Shown piece after piece: positions 35,501 through 46,800 of a stretch of 64,000 bases of DNA. The notes below the pieces were generated by a model. That model was given only the letters and a program-made list of their open reading frames with translations, was not told the DNA's origin and did not search any database. The position numbers and the translations under genes were made by a program. The DNA is from Crambe crambe (Eukaryota > Porifera > Demospongiae > Poecilosclerida > Crambeidae). Position 1 is the first letter of the stretch; each line of letters opens with the position of its first letter. The stretch covers positions 930,001-994,000 of the forward strand of contig OZ004597.1 in the NCBI GenBank assembly GCA_963924555.1, in the 5' to 3' direction.

Positions 35501-36756
35501 GTACTGAATTATTGACATCTTGTTGGTGGCAATCGAATGAGACAGCAGCTGCTCTTTGTGCACACACAAAATGTGGAGGTGCTTCATTAATGTTCAAAAT
35601 ATCGACAGAGACCAATGTATTTGCCGTTTCCTGTGTGGAGGGGTTGGAGGCAAGTACAGTCAACTCAAAGGTCCTTTCAGAAAGACTTTCATAGTCAATT
35701 GGTACTTTCAAAAACAAGCCTCCAGTGAATACATCGACTCCCATGAATCTGGTAACATTTGCAGGCACCTTAACACAATTATCACATATATTATAAAAAA
35801 CCTGCCCACTGCTAGAAGAGCCGGCCCGGACACGTGCAAAGTTTTTATTCATAGGGTGGTTTTCTGACACATTGAACATGTAACTGGTCATCTCGAATGT
35901 TGGTGGCTCATCATCCAAGTCTAGGACCTGAATCACAACGTGCTGGTCATACACAAGCGGTTCGATTCCCATGTCTCTGATAGTGATGGTAAGATTGAAG
36001 ACTCTATTTACTTCAAAGTTCAACCTCCTTTTCAGGAATAGGACTCTGTTATTTGTCGATTCTGCAGCGTGTCCCTCAGGAACTTGTATCTCGAAAAAGC
36101 CCCCGTCATTTCCACGGGTGATGTTAAAAGTCGTAGTTCCGTTGAGTCCTTTGTCTCTATCGACTGGTTGCAGGCGCTGGAGTGGAGTGGGGATAGCAAC
36201 ATTCTCAGAAATGTTAAAACTCTCTGGTTCAGAGAGGTCGGAAAATGACGGTGTATTATCATTCAGATCAAGCACCTCAATGAATACTCGGATATTATTG
36301 CGATTGGTGGTCCCTGAGATGACATCAAAACTGATAAAACATGCTACCACGTCACTCTGTCCCTGTGCAATCATTTCTCTGTCCAGTGGATCTGCCTTCA
36401 CAGTTATGAGACTGGTAGTAGGATCGATATCAAAGTAGGACTGACAAAGACTTTCAGTGAACCTGTAAATAAATGTATAAATGTTAGCTTGCATAAAATT
36501 CATAGCAAGAGAAACCATAACTGTAGCCATAAATGAATTTAGTAGCTACTTTTAACCCAACTTACCTATAGTTACTGTTCATGGAAGATCTCCCATGCAC
36601 TCGTCCTACTTCAGAACCAGGTGGGCTGTTCTCCACCACTTGAAAACGAGTGTTTTCTTGAGCTGCACTGAGACTGAGCAAGAGTACAAGCTGCAGAAAG
36701 TACATCCAAATTCTCGATCTCCTGCTATTAAACACTCTCATGGTGGCACTGTGCAC
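26529..36756 (-). CDS. Cadherin with about 5 cadherin repeats, two LamG domains, EGF-like unit, TM and long cytoplasmic tail
   Basis: Exons (minus): about 36756-36567, 36462-34590, 31099 to about 30905, about 30735-30571, about 29771-29513 and about 29138-26529. It starts with a signal peptide (IWMYFLQLVLLLSLSAAQ). Five cadherin repeats follow, marked by VLDLNDNTPSF, VLDLDDEPPTF, ILNINEAPPHF, VLDTNDNAPRF and a last repeat ending near ISILPAA. Then come a LamG domain (VYLELRTTERNGLLVYQQD), a Cys-rich EGF-like unit, and a second LamG region carrying SRRRKRS, a furin-like site. A Cys-rich/EGF-like piece is followed by a membrane helix (LAGGVAAGVVVIIVVFLIVF) and about 600 cytoplasmic residues. 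The tail has three RQxSDP motifs and ends SFDV, a possible class II PDZ ligand. It is a Fat/protocadherin-like adhesion receptor. The splice phases across the 3.5-kb intron at 31100-34589 do not match, so at least one exon there is not placed. Confidence 0.85.
29358..29510. repeat. (CA)n microsatellite with cgttagtgctt spacers, abutting a splice donor
   Basis: Three CA runs are separated by cgttagtgct(t/t)gc-type spacers, then a further CA run at 29484-29510. On the minus strand the last run begins as the donor GTATGTGTGTG directly after the cadherin 2 exon ending at about 29513. Confidence 0.9.
31100..34589 (-). other. Large intron of cadherin 2 with an unplaced exon
   Basis: The upstream exon ends in phase 0 (CAC AAT CAG) and the downstream exon needs phase 2 (G|TGC GTC AAT), so direct joining gives a stop. 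An open stretch at 31660-31943 has an acceptor (ctccacag) in phase 0 and a weak donor giving phase 2, so it would restore the frame. It codes a Cys-containing stretch (PLCMHEEYDVFLKKCSLPFY) with no family match I recognise. The rest of the intron shows no gene on either strand. Confidence 0.55.
32446..32560. repeat. Two-copy direct repeat, about 66-bp spacing
   Basis: The unit gagaaacaacttt...ttcatcacatgagg occurs at about 32446-32488 and 32512-32553 with small differences, inside the large cadherin 2 intron. Confidence 0.7.
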
Positions 36757-36971
36757 TTGGTCGAATTTAACAGCTGATGATATTGCAGAGTTAGCAATAG
36801 AAGGTGTAGACGTGAGCTTGCGGTCGACTCATTCTGTCTTGGGAATGGTTGAGCTGCAGACTTTGTGCAGTAAAATTAGCCACCGGAAGGTGTACTTCTA
36901 ATCTCCGTGTAATTGTCATATACGGATACCCGTATATTGCATTAACAAACCACCTCGCAGTCACTATCATT
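36757..36971. promoter_or_regulatory. Divergent promoter region, cadherin 2 / EXPERA gene
   Basis: 215 bp between opposite start codons. It includes the palindrome-like atacggatacccgtat at 36920-36935. The promoter role is inferred from arrangement. Confidence 0.45.
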
Positions 36972-37705
36972 ATGGGAAGGTAGGTATTACAAAATCGTAC
37001 CAAGTGTTAATCTTTCCAATCCTTCTCCTTCCAGGCTGAGTATAGCATGGTTTATTCTTTCTTCACTAGTTGTAGCTTGGGACACTGGGTTCGTCCTCTT
37101 GCGTCCCAGATCGATGGCTGGTGGTGACCTCTACTTCTTTTGGAAACCATGTATGATGGGCCAGCTTGTCTTTGACCCCTAGCTAACTGTGATCATGGGT
37201 TGTTACCATTTGCCTAGATGATCTATACATCGCAATTGACAAGGAGTACGGTGACATGGAGAACCCCTTTGTTATAGCTCAGTCATGGTAATTCGATAGG
37301 CAGTAAATAGTTTTTTTTATCCACTTCACTTAATTTAGGCTAAATGTTGTAGAGGTTGTGCTCTGCCTTGCTGCTGCCACTCTGGTAAACACACCAGTTG
37401 TCCCTATTTTGTGATTAAAGATACTTCCCTTTCCCACCATACAGCTGCTTATGAAGAATAGAGGGGGCATATTGCTTGGATTTTTCGTCAGTTCCCTCAC
37501 ATTTTGGAAGACTCTAATATACTTCATTCAGTACACAGAGCTTTGCAAGGGCAGCCACAGGTTGGCCCATGTCAACTGGAACCAGTATATCTTGTTATTC
37601 TTGATACCCAATGGTATGTGGATTGTGGTACCTTTTCTTCTCATCTTGTCCTTTGGACGCCAACTACTGCAAAGCATTGCATCTCATAAAGAAAAGACAA
37701 ATTAA
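36972..37705 (+). CDS. EXPERA/emopamil-binding-like small membrane protein
   Basis: Five exons, 36972-36979, 37035-37150, 37218-37287, 37339-37384 and 37445-37705, are exactly in frame, 166 residues. The first coding exon is an 8-nt microexon (ATGGGAAG). Motifs: WDTGFVLLRPRSMAGGDLYF, FFWKPYDLYIAIDKEYGD, then LNVVEVVLCLAAATLLL, FWKTLIYFIQY and a final NQYILLFLIPNGMWIVVPFL. Four membrane helices and the PNG(L/M)W motif are typical of the EXPERA family (EBP sterol isomerase, EBPL, TMEM97, TM6SF). This copy is short and closest in pattern to the compact emopamil-binding-like proteins of plants and fungi. Substrate is unknown. It sits between two cadherin genes and is convergent with the larger one (106 bp between stops). 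No in-frame upstream ATG was found, so this start is the best one. Confidence 0.8.
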
Positions 37706-37811
37706 TTATGATAATTATAATGGAGATTACATCATATTAAATTAATGTGTTAGTTGTATGTGTGAAATGGCATTTTAGTTTTGATGAAAAATAAATTATT
37801 ATAAATGACTT

Positions 37812-40800
37812 CTAAAGTGCTCTGATTTCTTCCTTGCCCCTGCTGTCTGGAGTACCAGATGTTATGTTGTGAAACTTCTCCAATATGTTATCCATATTTT
37901 TCTGGTGCCGTTTTCTCGACCCTCTTGCTGATCTACGAAGCCTTGACACCTCTACCCTAGTACTCTGACTTGAGCCCTGACTGAGACTGGTATCTTTCTG
38001 CTGCTCTGATTGGTCGACATGGTAATCAGGCTGTGAAGAGGATGAAACTGAATTGGTCATTGGTATTGGTATCCAGCTATTTTGTGATTTGGTAGGAGCA
38101 GAGACTCTTTTTGTGGGAGAAGGTGGAGTCTTTGACTGGGGAAGATGCAGAAATGGTGGGGGGGACTTCTTGGGACTGCCATGGAGGTGAGATTTTGTTT
38201 CTTCTCCAGGTGGTGGTGGTGGTGGTGGTGCTCGTGACAGTGAAGGAGCCTTGATGGTGGTAGGTCTAACTTGCTGCTTGGGTGGCGACATTTGAGACTT
38301 CTTTGGGCTTATGTTTGTATTATGAGTTCGTTGAGGATGTACTGATGGAGAAGTTGTAGGAGTGGCATAATGTACAGGTATGGGATTGCTGTGTTGCTTA
38401 CTTGACACTGTCTGAGGAAGCTTTGATTGACCTGTAGTCGGGGAGTGCAGCTGTAAGGGAGGAGAAGTAACCTCGTTGTGTGTTGGTGACTGTGGAGGAG
38501 AAATTGTGACTGACATGACACTGCTATCTAAATCTAGAATGATATCATAGAGGGATTCCAGAGATCCAGGTCCCAATGGTTCGAATTTCCCTTCATCATT
38601 AAACGGAGTCATCTTGTCAATGTTGTAGGCTTCATTGTCATCATCGGCAAGCTTCACCTTCTTCTTGATGTACTTAGCCACTTCAATATCGTCCATATGC
38701 AATAGTTCACTTGGTATATAAGTAGCATCCGACTTGTTTGACTTCAGTGAGAGCTGACCAGACACTGACTGCATGTGCCGGACAAACCTGTTCTCTCCTT
38801 CTTCTTCACGGTCACTGTTAGCAGAGGACTCCGTCACATAACCCTGATTCAACTGATTGACTGCACTGAAGCCCTCAACTGGGACAGGGACAGATTGGCT
38901 TCTCCCTGACTGACGAGAGCTTGGCCGACTGTGAAATGAAGTTGTTTGTGAAATTTGTCTGTTCTGTTGCTCATCATGAGCTGCTCTTCGATCTGCAAGG
39001 CGGATCTCATTTCTTTCTCCAACAACAACAGTCCGTGGTCGCAATGACCTCTCCCTGTGGTGAGAGTTTTCATTGGCCAGATCTTTCCTATCAATAGGAA
39101 CTTTCGTCAGACTGTGAGTTGGACGGGCTGGTTGCCATTGGAAACCAGAGTGGTTGGGGGAAGCAGTGCGGGAACTGGATTGCCTGTGAATCGAAGCTTC
39201 TCCACGTCGAGACCGCCTACAGGCATTGATCATGGCACACACAAAGACAAAAGCTGCAGAGATAAGGAGCATGGCCCCCAATATCCCCCCGAGCCCCCCA
39301 AACACATAGACGTTAGGCTGATTTCTCTCAATCAATGTTCTTATTGGGCATCCGACCACAACATTGCCAGATGGAAAGTTGTTGACTTCGAAATCGTCAT
39401 TTCCACTGGCAGTAAAAGGAAACTCCTTTCTGTCCAGTCTGACTCCAATCAGACAACCAGAGAACCCTTGAACCACTTCTCCTGCTCCTACTACCACTTC
39501 CCCTCCAAGGAAGACGTGACTGGGTGAGATGTTCAAAACAATGTCATCTCCATCTCCTGGGGTTGTGGTCCGGTTGACAAAAGTGTCATCCAGTACAAGT
39601 TCAAAGGATCCTTCGGTACGTGTCACCGTGACCGTGTGTGCTGTGGCATCGTTCACTCTCGCTGACCTCAGTGGAAGGATCCCCAGTCCACCTCCAAGGT
39701 TGTATCGCAGCTGGAGGTAACCGCTCACAATCTGTGTTGGAGAAAAAATTACATTATCTTCTTTTAAGGATAGTCGACATTTCCCTACCTCCAGCATAAG
39801 AAATTCACTGGATTGCCGAGAGTCACCCAACTGGAGAACACTGCCTGAACCAACGCTGGTGATGAAGGAGAGGCTGATGATATTCTGGGCTGTCACGTAG
39901 TTGCTGTTGCTGTTCACTTGTCTCTTGAGTGGCTGGACTGCAGTGCTCCTGATCCGATAACTGATGTAGTCTTTTCCAAAAAAAGTCACAGAATTTGAGT
40001 CTGAGAAAGATTGTAATGAAGTACATAATAATAACAACAGTAGTCTCACGAAGCCCCACCCCTTTCACTATGAGGTAAAGGGTCAGCTACTACATGAGAT
40101 TACTCCACAGAAAGTTGTTGTTGTTGTTATTGTTGTTGTTGTTTTCAAACGATACATACAGTGAGCCCCGATAAAGAATGAGGATAAGCCTCTCAATATA
40201 AAAGCACCTTTGTAAGTACAAAATAAGAGGACAACCGGATAAAAGGCTGGGGTCCCATGTGTGTCCATTATTCAGAGGTTCCCTGTATTCTGGGGTCTCA
40301 AGTGTGTCCATTATTCAGAGGTTCCCTGTATTCTGACTACACAGCATTTGTTGGGATGTTCCAACATATGATGGATGCTATGGTCTCTTTTGGTTAAAAT
40401 ACCTTCAGTGCAAGTTGGGCCAGCGTATTCTGGAGTGCATTCACACTTCCCTCTCCCAAAGCACTTTCCACCATTCATGCAAGGGTTGGGATCACAACCA
40501 GATGAGATGCAACGCGCAACCTCGTCTGACTGCACCAAGGGGGAACTGAAGTCCAGAAGCTGTTCATCAAGTTTGACGTTTCTCAGACAGCCTTGGAATC
40601 CAGGTAAAATGGGGGTGTTGTCGTAGCCTGCTGGTGACCTCCCTAGGAACAATGGAGAACCAAGATCCAGGGAACTGGCATATATAAGAGATAATAATCA
40701 CAAACAACCATAATGGAGGAGAAACTCACTGAAATTCTGCATCAACACTTGAGCTTGTGTCCTCGTTTGTGTATGGGTTGTATGTCTGAGCAGTGAAATG

Positions 40801-43800
40801 AACTCTCTGTGGGAATAAGAAAGAGAAGTAATGCTGTATACTACTTGGAATACTCACTGTATACTACTTGGAATACTCACTGTATACTACTTGGAATACT
40901 CACCGTATACTACTTGGAATACTCACTGTATACTACTTGGAATACTCACTGCATACTACTCACTGCATACTAGCTACTTGGAATACTCACTGTAGAATTG
41001 TATCTGATGGAGAGAGTGTGCCACAGTCCATCATTCAGAGACTGCCAGGATTTTACACACAATGGTCCACTCCTAGCACCACCATGTGAGAGTGTCAAAC
41101 AGGAAGATCCTCTTGAGAACTCAACGGATATGAAATCGTTTGCAGTGTTATCAAAACGTCCACTAAAGAGGACAAGAGAATCAGCGGCAGATTCAGTATT
41201 GAATTCAAGTGATAGTGTCCCGGACGTCCGTCTGCTCAGGGCTGGAAATACAACATAAGAGTTCCCTGAGAATCTCGCTGCAATCACCTCACAGTTCCTG
41301 CCGTCGTATCCTTCAGGACACTGACAGAAGTAACCTGGATTCTGGGAAAAGCACTCACCACCATTTTTGCATGGGTTGAAGCTACAATCGTTCAAGCAGC
41401 GTCCTTCAAGACCACTCCTGGTTCTCATCTGTATGGCACAATAAGATGGCTCAGGGCAGACATCACATATTACATCAGAGACTGGATCACATGTAAAAGT
41501 GTGGCTGATGGTGAGCCCTGAGAAGACTATGGAGCTGGAGCCAAGAGCCTCAGTGTTGAGAGACTCGTTGTATCTGTTGGTGCAAGTATGTCCAATGCTT
41601 CTACACCTTTCAGTGGAACACAGATCAAGGGACTCTGTGATGATGTCCAGGTTTGAAGTGCGCTCTAGTTCCACTCTATTGATGTGCAGGATGTGCTGGG
41701 GAAGAAGAGGAAAGAGATACTTGGTGGGGCCATCTGAGATGGTCTGATTCTCGACAACTAGTGTCACGTCAGTATTTCCCGGTGTGGATGATGAGGATTG
41801 GATACTGAGGACTTGAACTCTGATGTTGCTGGATAGGTCCCGCTGGAGTATTCCCGAGGAAGATTCAAGGAAAGACTCAAAGTGATTATCAACGAAGTCT
41901 TGGGGCACAACTCCAGCAAACTGCATGGTGAAACTCTTTGATAGAACACTGTCAGATACATCTCTGATCAAAACTCTAACTATCGTGTTAGCTGGGACAT
42001 TATCCAAATCTCTGATAGTCACAGTGAAATTGAAGCTGCCGATCTGAAGGTTGGAACTGCTCACTCTAATAGTTCCATCATTTTGTATTAGAATATTACC
42101 CACTCCACTGGAAGGAAGGAGCTGGTAAGTATGATTGTTGATTATGTCGGAGTCATTGACAAAGACTCTACCTAGAGAAATTGAAGGAGCTTTCCCATTG
42201 AAGAGGTGGAGGTATATGATCTGGTGACCACCAGTGGGTGAATTATCGTTGACATCAGTAACCTGGACAATTATTGTCGTGCTATTGGTCAATGAAGGTG
42301 AGTCATTATCTTCAGCTGTTACTGTCAGATTGTAAACCTCGTCTCTTTCTCGGTCCAAATCTTTTATGATCATCATGCTTCCTGTCGTACGACTGATCTG
42401 AAATACATTTCCAACGTTCCCATCTGCGATGCTGTAAGTGATTCTACCATCATCAGAGTCCCTGTCACGTGCTTCCAAGCGAATCAGTTGGTGTCCACGA
42501 TTGTTATTCTCCTGCACGAAGAGTGTGGAGTTATGTGGAGTGAAGTACGGGGGGTTATCATTGACGTCTGTGATGGCGATTGTCAGACTTGAAATGTCAC
42601 TCCTTGAATTATCACTCATTGAATCATCATGCACCACCACCATCAAGTCATAGGTTTCTCTTGATTCAAAGTCAAGGTTGCCATTGACATAGATTTCTCC
42701 AGTGTGTCCTCGAATGCCGATCTCAGGAGTGTTCCCAGAGTTTCTGATGGAGTACAAGAGCCGTGACTGATCGCTTTCATCTCTGTCTGTTGCAAGCACT
42801 CTTATGATGGAGGAGCCAATACTGGCATTTTCTGCAATGGGAGCACTATAGAGGTCTTGGGTGAATGTTGGGGGGTTGTCATTGACGTCACTGACGTTTA
42901 TAATCAGGGATGCATTTCCCATATTCAAACCATCAAATGCTGTCAAGATCAAATTATACTGTCGACGAAAGACATCTTCGTGATCGAGTCCCATGTCCCC
43001 CACGCGAATAGTCACATTCCCGCCTTCTTCAATCAGATAAAAGTCTCCGCTGTTGACTCCACTGATCGTGTAGCGTCTTATCTCCCCATTGGAACCAGAA
43101 TCTGCATCTTCTGCTCGCGTTGTGAAGATGGGGGAATTTTGCATTATATCTTCCCTAACATTAACAGGTGGAAAGGGAGATGGGAACATAGGAGCATTGT
43201 CGTTCTGGTCAGTAATCTCGACATGCACCGTTACATTTCCTGAAAGTCTAGGGGTACCCCCATCTTCAGCCACAATAAAGATCTCAAAGGTGGAGTTCAT
43301 TTCTCTATCAAACTGGATTCTGGAAGTGATGTACCCGATATTATCAATGGAGAAATAGTTAGCCCCCTGGCCAATGATCCTGTAGGTGACTGCTCCATTC
43401 TCTTCAGAGTCTGGATCTATTGCTTCTACCCTATCCTCCGAACCAATCAAAAGATTCGATCCATTTGGTAAATTCTCACTGATTTGGGCAGTGTATCGAG
43501 ATCTTTGAAAACTTGGTGCATTGTCATTCTCATCTATCAGTCGGACAATAACAGTTGCAAAAACGTGCGTGAATTTGTTGAAGATGTCGGTCGCTCGGAT
43601 GTTCAAACTTAGTTGTGGTGCTTCTTCAAAATCTGGGGACACCAAGAAGCTGATATTGCCAGTGATATTGTCAACAATGATGTTATTGTTGGTGGAGGTG
43701 GTAACCTGTTCATAGATGACTATAGCATTGTCTCCTTCGTCTGCATCTGTTGCAGAGACTTGCACAAAGGTGCGATGCACAGGAAAGTTCTCTCTGATGG

Positions 43801-46800
43801 TCACATTGAAGACAGGCTGAGTAAATTGTGGTGGATTATCATTGGAATCTTTTACTGTCACGATCAGATCTGCAGAAGTTCTCCAAATACCATCAAAAAC
43901 ACTGATCTCAGCTGAGTAGTTTGATTGGGTCTCACGGTCTAAAGGACTCCGTAGTTCCACTTCTCCGTCTCTCTCTCCAATGGTGAATATACTACCACTT
44001 ATGGAGAAATTGTGGACCGAGTTAGTGTCCAGGTCTGTAGCAATGGCAGTGAATATTGAGGTGCTGACAGAGGTGTTCTCAAAGATGCTCATGTGGTAAG
44101 TGGACTGGTTGAACACAGGAGGGTTATCATTGGTATCTGTGACGGTGATGATCACAGGAGCTGTGGCAGTAGTGGGTGGAGAACCGCCATCAAATGCCTC
44201 CACAGTGAACATGTATGTCTGTTCAGATTCAAAGTCTAGCACACTCATTACAGTTAGCACACCAGTACCCGAACCAATGTCGAATAAAGTAGCATTGTGG
44301 TTTCTCAGTCGGTAGGACACCATACCATTCTCACCAAGGTCTTGGTCGGTTGCCCTGATTGATGAGTCCAGTGTAATGCTTGTGGTACTATTCTCCGGCA
44401 CGGATCCCCTATAAATGACGGAGGAGAACACAGGAGGAGTGTTCACATCCAGAACTTGAATGGCGACTGTAGTGGATATGAGTTCATTTCCAATTGCTCC
44501 AAAGCAAGTGGCCTGCACAAACACTGTATAATTCCTCACTTCCAGTAGGCGGTTGTCCAGTAATCGGATTGATGAGTGACTGTCCGAGTGTCTTAGTATA
44601 AAAAAGAGTGACCTATTACCAATCAACATGTAGCCTGATACCCTCAAGCACATTCCAGTGGTAGCAGGATCTAACATCAGTTCGATCACAGTATCTCCAA
44701 GCTGAGCAGTCTCTTCGATGGACACTGAGTACATGCTTTGCTGGAATGAAGGTACTACGACATTGCTTTGTATGATGTTGATGGTGACATTCGCTGTTGT
44801 TGCTGCTGTCAATGGTGGGACCCCATTGTCACGAACACTGACAGCAAATGTATAGCTCCTTCTAACATTGAAATCTGGAGCAATGTCATTGTCACTTGAG
44901 ATGACACCAGTGGCAGGATTGATGTTAAAGATAAGCTGGGAATCTTCACTGATGATACTGAAGTGCAGGGTACTATTCTGGCCAAGATCTCGGTCAAACG
45001 CCATCACTGTTAGCACTTGTGCTCCCAGTACACCTTCCAGGGCGTTTCCAAAGAAATTAGGCGGGTCGAACTCAGGTGGGTTATCGTTGACATCATTAAC
45101 GGTTAATCTCACCTCGGCATTGCCCGAAAACGACCCCCCGTCCATTGCAATTACCAGGAGAGCTAAGGTGGGTGTGGTCTCACGGTCGATCGTCCTTGCA
45201 TCAGCTGCAGTGAGGATCACACCAGTGGTGCTGTTTATGGAGAAACGGGATTCAGTAGCCTGGAGGAAGTATGTCACTCTCCCGTTGCTCCCCCTGTCTG
45301 AGTCAGTGGCAAAGACCTGAGTGATGAACACACCAGCGTTGGACCCCTCAGAGACTGAAGCAGGATAGATGGTCTGGTTGAACATTGGTGGATTCAAGTT
45401 GACACCTTCCACACTCACCATGATAGTAGCATAGCCGGAAAAATCGCCATCGCTGGCTGACACATTGAGCGTGTAGAAGAAAGCCATGGGGTTTGCAATG
45501 TTGAGGATGAGACGTCCATTATTGGAGACACTGAAGTCATCAGAGCCAGGCCCTGGAACTATCCCATACACAAGATCCATCAGATTGTCCTGATCAGTGG
45601 CCGACACAAATAGGCTAGTTGGTCCAGGCTGGTCATTGTCTCGCACGAATGCTTGGTAAAATGGCTGTCTGAATACAGGTCTGTTGTCATTAATATTCAT
45701 GACATCTATTATGACCACTGCTGTCATGTTCAGTGAAGGAGAACCTCCATCCTCTGCAAGGACTTCCATCTCATGTGATCTCATTTGCTCGTAATCCAGT
45801 TCCCCATTCAGAGAGATGACTCCCATGGATGGCTCGATGGAGAATAAACTCTGAGTGGTATTCCTGAAGCGATACGTGATCAGTGAATTTGGAGGTGAGT
45901 CAGCATCAGTAGCTTCAACTTGCAAGATGGTGAAGCCTCTTGGGGCATCCTCTCTGACGCGGATATTGTACAGTCCATTGGAACTGAATACAGGTGTGTT
46001 ATCATTCGAGTCTGTGACTTGAATCATCAGTGTTGCATTATCGTCTAGTCCAGTTGCGATATCTTGAGCACGCAGTGTCAGGTTGTAACTTCTCTCAACT
46101 TCATAGTTGAGTCCAGGATCCACAACAGTAACGACTCCATCATTAGAGACACTGAAAGGAACCCTCGTTGGAGTGTTAGCCCCAAATCTATATGATATTG
46201 TTCTGCTTTCTGCAGAGGGTTGAAGAGTGACGTTGAGAATAGGTGTGTTGGTTGTAGTATTCTCTGGTATGACCACAGAATAGGTTCTGCGCACAAACAT
46301 TGGCGCTCTGGAATCGAATATACTGAGAAAGACTACAGCGCTAGACATGCGAGGGGGGTTCCCACCATCTGTTGCCTGGACAATCAATTGAATTGTGGTC
46401 CCCAGCTGAGTTGCATCTGGAGTGGAGGTTAATGTAATGACACCTGTGCTTTCCCCAATGCTGAAGGAGTTTTGAGGGCTGGAAGTGAATGAGTAAGTGA
46501 TACCAGTTCTGGTTTGCTCGTCAAAGTCAACGGCATTCACCACCAGCACAGTCCTTCCTGGTTGGTCTTGGTCCGTAACACTACCAGAATACATGTAGGT
46601 TGGAGTGCCTGGTGATGATGGTTCAGTGATGGAACATGAAGTTGTATCAGTAATGAAGCAAGGTGAGTTATCATTGACATCTAGCACGGTTACTGTGATT
46701 TCTGCTTGAGCTACACGACCTGGATCTGTTAAATCTGTGGCCTGGACGACCAGTCGATGGATTTGTTGTGCTTCACGATCAAGGCTGAGTACGGACACTG

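Noticed and set aside
35365-36438. Plus-strand frames of 100-155 codons across cadherin 2
   Set aside because: Antisense shadows of cadherin-repeat sequence; composition mirrors the minus-strand exon.
40847-40990. Regular repeat array considered as CRISPR-like
   Set aside because: Units are directly adjacent with no unique spacers, inside a spliced animal gene; it is a minisatellite.
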